From the NCBI GenBank assembly GCA_900208305.1, contig OAPG01000001.1:2294001-2358000 (forward strand): a stretch of 64,000 bases of DNA, in the 5' to 3' direction. How positions within the stretch are numbered: the first letter of the stretch is position 1; each line of letters begins with the position of its first letter. Position numbers and translations under genes: made by a program. This DNA is from Melanopsichium pennsylvanicum (lineage: Eukaryota > Basidiomycota > Ustilaginomycetes > Ustilaginales). A model generated the notes under the pieces. It was not told the origin of the DNA. It saw only the letters and a program-made list of their open reading frames with translations, and made no database searches. Shown here piece by piece: positions 62,443 to 64,000 of the stretch.

Positions 62443-64000
62443 CTATACAGCCTTGCCTTTGCGCTTGGCGTGGCGTCGAGCTTCCGCAGCAACCTCATCT
62501 TCGCCGTGAGCCTCCTCGGCCTTTGCCTTGCCCTTGCCCTTGTCAGCCTGCCTCTCAGACGCATCTTCTGGCTTGGTGTGAGCTGCAAGCAGCTGCTTGA
62601 GTTCAGGCCCAGCCGCACCGTTGGGCATGGCCTTCTCCAATGTCGCCAACAGCCTGTGCTCGTCGGTAGTATTACCTCGTTGAGATGCCTCCTTTCCCTT
62701 TTCCTGAGCGTCATCCTTCTTAGGACTTGAGAATTTCGCCTGAACTTCTCTGTAGTGTTGCATCTCCTGTTCACTGACTGAAGGTGTTAGCTCTCTCAAC
62801 GCTGCCTCAAAGTCGCGCCTATTCACCTTGACCTCGATCTCGTCTGCGCTTGCCATTTCTGCTAGGTAGTACTGCGCCGTGAGCGGGTGAGGGTGTTCTT
62901 TCCTGCCAGGCGTCGCATTGATCTCCTCAATCCTAGCATCCACCTCAGAGGCCTTCCTTGTCATCGCTTTGAGCATCGCGTCCGAGCACAGAGCGTAGAA
63001 ATCGGCTCCAGTCAAATTGAAAGGACACTGCTCGGCAATGCAGCCGAGATTCCCAACATCTGGGTCGAGCTTGAATTTGCGAGTAAGTGCCTGAAGGATG
63101 TTGAGCTGAGCAGCGTGTGTTTCCGAGACGGAAAGGTAGAGCATACGATCGAAGCGACCAGGTCGGAGCAAAGCTGGGTCCAGAAGATCCGGTCGATTGG
63201 TTGCACCGATGACAAAGACATCTGACCCTTCCGAGGATCCGGCCATGCCATCCAGCTCAGCGAGGAGTTGAGATACAATGCGATCCATAACACCTCCACT
63301 GTCGCCTTGGTTACCACGTTTTGGAGCAACCGAATCCAACTCGTCAAAAAAGATAACGCAAGGCTTAGCGTCGCGGGCACGTTGGAAGACGCGCCTGACA
63401 TTGGCTTCACTCTCACCAATATACATGTTGAGCAATTCAGGTCCTTTGACGGAGAAGAAGTTAAGCGAGCACGAAGTGGCCACTGCTTTGGCTAGCAGCG
63501 TTTTACCCGTACCTGGAGGGCCATAGAGGAGGATGCCGGACCTTTTCTTGAGTCCGTCACTGAACAGCTCCGGATGCTCGAGAGGGAGCTGAATCGTATC
63601 CAGTATGTCGGATTTTACTGAGGCCAAACCTCCCACGTCGTCCCACGTGACGTTAGGAATCTTTGGTGCGCCGATGGACTCCGAGTAGCTCGAACGGGCT
63701 TTGTTCAAGGCTTGGTCCAGGTCTGTGCCCGTGATAGCCAAACCTGCTAGGAACAGGTCCCTGTCGGACACTGTTGCAGCTGACGCGGGGAGTGCTTTCC
63801 GTACGCGGGTAACGGACATGAGCTTTGACCGAGATGCAAGGTTGACCAAATCCGCCGCGACCAATGCTGCTGTCTGAGTTGCCAGATTCTTGAGATCCAG
63901 ATCGGGACCAAGAATCGAGTCCTTCATCGTGATCTCGAGCATCGCGCGACGCTCAGCTTCATTAGGAGCGTTGAACGCCACTTCGTGCTTGAAACACCCC
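62443..64000 (-). CDS. PEX6: Peroxisomal AAA ATPase PEX6, 3' part (partial)
   Basis: The frame is open to the right edge; the first codons in the window read GCFKHEVAFNAPNEAERRAM, so the start lies beyond 64000 and about 519 residues are seen. They cover the end of the first AAA domain and the whole second one: NVTWDDVGGLASVKSDIL, Walker A GPPGTGKTLLAKA, Walker B VIFFDELDSVAP and the GATNRPDLLDPALLRPGRFD box. The stretch GPELLNMYIGESEANVR is typical of PEX6. With PEX1 it forms the motor that pulls ubiquitinated PEX5 out of the peroxisomal membrane. A charged Lys/Glu/Ala tail of about 100 residues ends the protein. PEX1 or a Cdc48-type ATPase are less likely, since their tails differ. Confidence 0.92.
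   Translation of the reverse strand, partial: GCFKHEVAFNAPNEAERRAMLEITMKDSILGPDLDLKNLATQTAALVAADLVNLASRSKLMSVTRVRKALPASAATVSDRDLFLAGLAITGTDLDQALNKARSSYSESIGAPKIPNVTWDDVGGLASVKSDILDTIQLPLEHPELFSDGLKKRSGILLYGPPGTGKTLLAKAVATSCSLNFFSVKGPELLNMYIGESEANVRRVFQRARDAKPCVIFFDELDSVAPKRGNQGDSGGVMDRIVSQLLAELDGMAGSSEGSDVFVIGATNRPDLLDPALLRPGRFDRMLYLSVSETHAAQLNILQALTRKFKLDPDVGNLGCIAEQCPFNLTGADFYALCSDAMLKAMTRKASEVDARIEEINATPGRKEHPHPLTAQYYLAEMASADEIEVKVNRRDFEAALRELTPSVSEQEMQHYREVQAKFSSPKKDDAQEKGKEASQRGNTTDEHRLLATLEKAMPNGAAGPELKQLLAAHTKPEDASERQADKGKGKAKAEEAHGEDEVAAEARRHAKRKGKAV

Overview
The window is nuclear DNA from a basidiomycete fungus, most likely a smut (Ustilaginomycotina). The reasons are long and mostly intron-poor genes on both strands, short GT-AG introns (about 84-164 bp, plus two of 369 and 618 bp), fungal-type orthologues throughout (RFT1, NEO1, REI1, CDC24, APC1, MSE1, PEX6), and a protein resembling the basidiomycete Clp1 (clampless) family. 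The species assignment is inference from gene content and architecture. No bacterial-type operons, CRISPR arrays, tRNA or rRNA genes were recognised.

Layout, left to right: BAR-PH-ArfGAP protein (+), mitochondrial glutamyl-tRNA synthetase (-), RFT1 (+), a kelch/single-pass membrane protein (-), a 2.5 kb interval with hairpins and a head-to-head inverted pair of retroelement gag-like fragments, mitochondrial intermediate peptidase (+), the NEO1-type flippase (-), complex I subunit NDUFA6/B14 (+, three exons), a 2.1 kb gene-poor stretch, a Clp1-like protein (+), REI1 (-), ubiquitin-eL40 (+, split by a 618 bp intron), a 2H cyclic phosphodiesterase (-), eEF1B-gamma (-, three exons, with a box C/D snoRNA in intron 2), protein disulfide isomerase (-), APC1 (-), a UBC7/UBE2G-type E2 (+), CAF1/POP2 deadenylase (-), RPN10 (+, three exons), a RanBP2-type zinc-finger protein (+, four exons), CDC24 RhoGEF (-), a 4.9 kb interval without a convincing gene, and the 3' part of PEX6 (-) running off the right edge.

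Most genes are housekeeping. Several serve shared processes: ubiquitin supply and turnover (ubiquitin-eL40, APC1, UBC7, RPN10), 60S subunits and translation (REI1, eL40, eEF1B-gamma, the rRNA methylation guide), the secretory pathway (RFT1, PDI, NEO1, ArfGAP), mitochondria (MSE1, MIP, NDUFA6) and polarity (CDC24). Divergent gene pairs share upstream regions (MSE1/RFT1, NEO1/NDUFA6, REI1/UBI-eL40, APC1/UBC7, CAF1/RPN10).

The strongest find is the intronic snoRNA in the eEF1B-gamma gene. It has a perfect box C, box D and a 13-nt match to the universally conserved peptidyl-transferase segment of 25S rRNA, placed so that it would guide the methylation known for yeast snR38. Yeast snR38 also lives in an eEF1B-gamma (TEF4) intron. 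Other points of interest are the inverted gag-fragment pair, two stop-free introns of length 3n that can be retained in frame (one splits a zinc finger), and a recurrent intergenic octamer, TACTGTAC. Several genes open in frame upstream of their first ATG only through TTG or GTG; I placed starts at the first ATG and say so in each entry.
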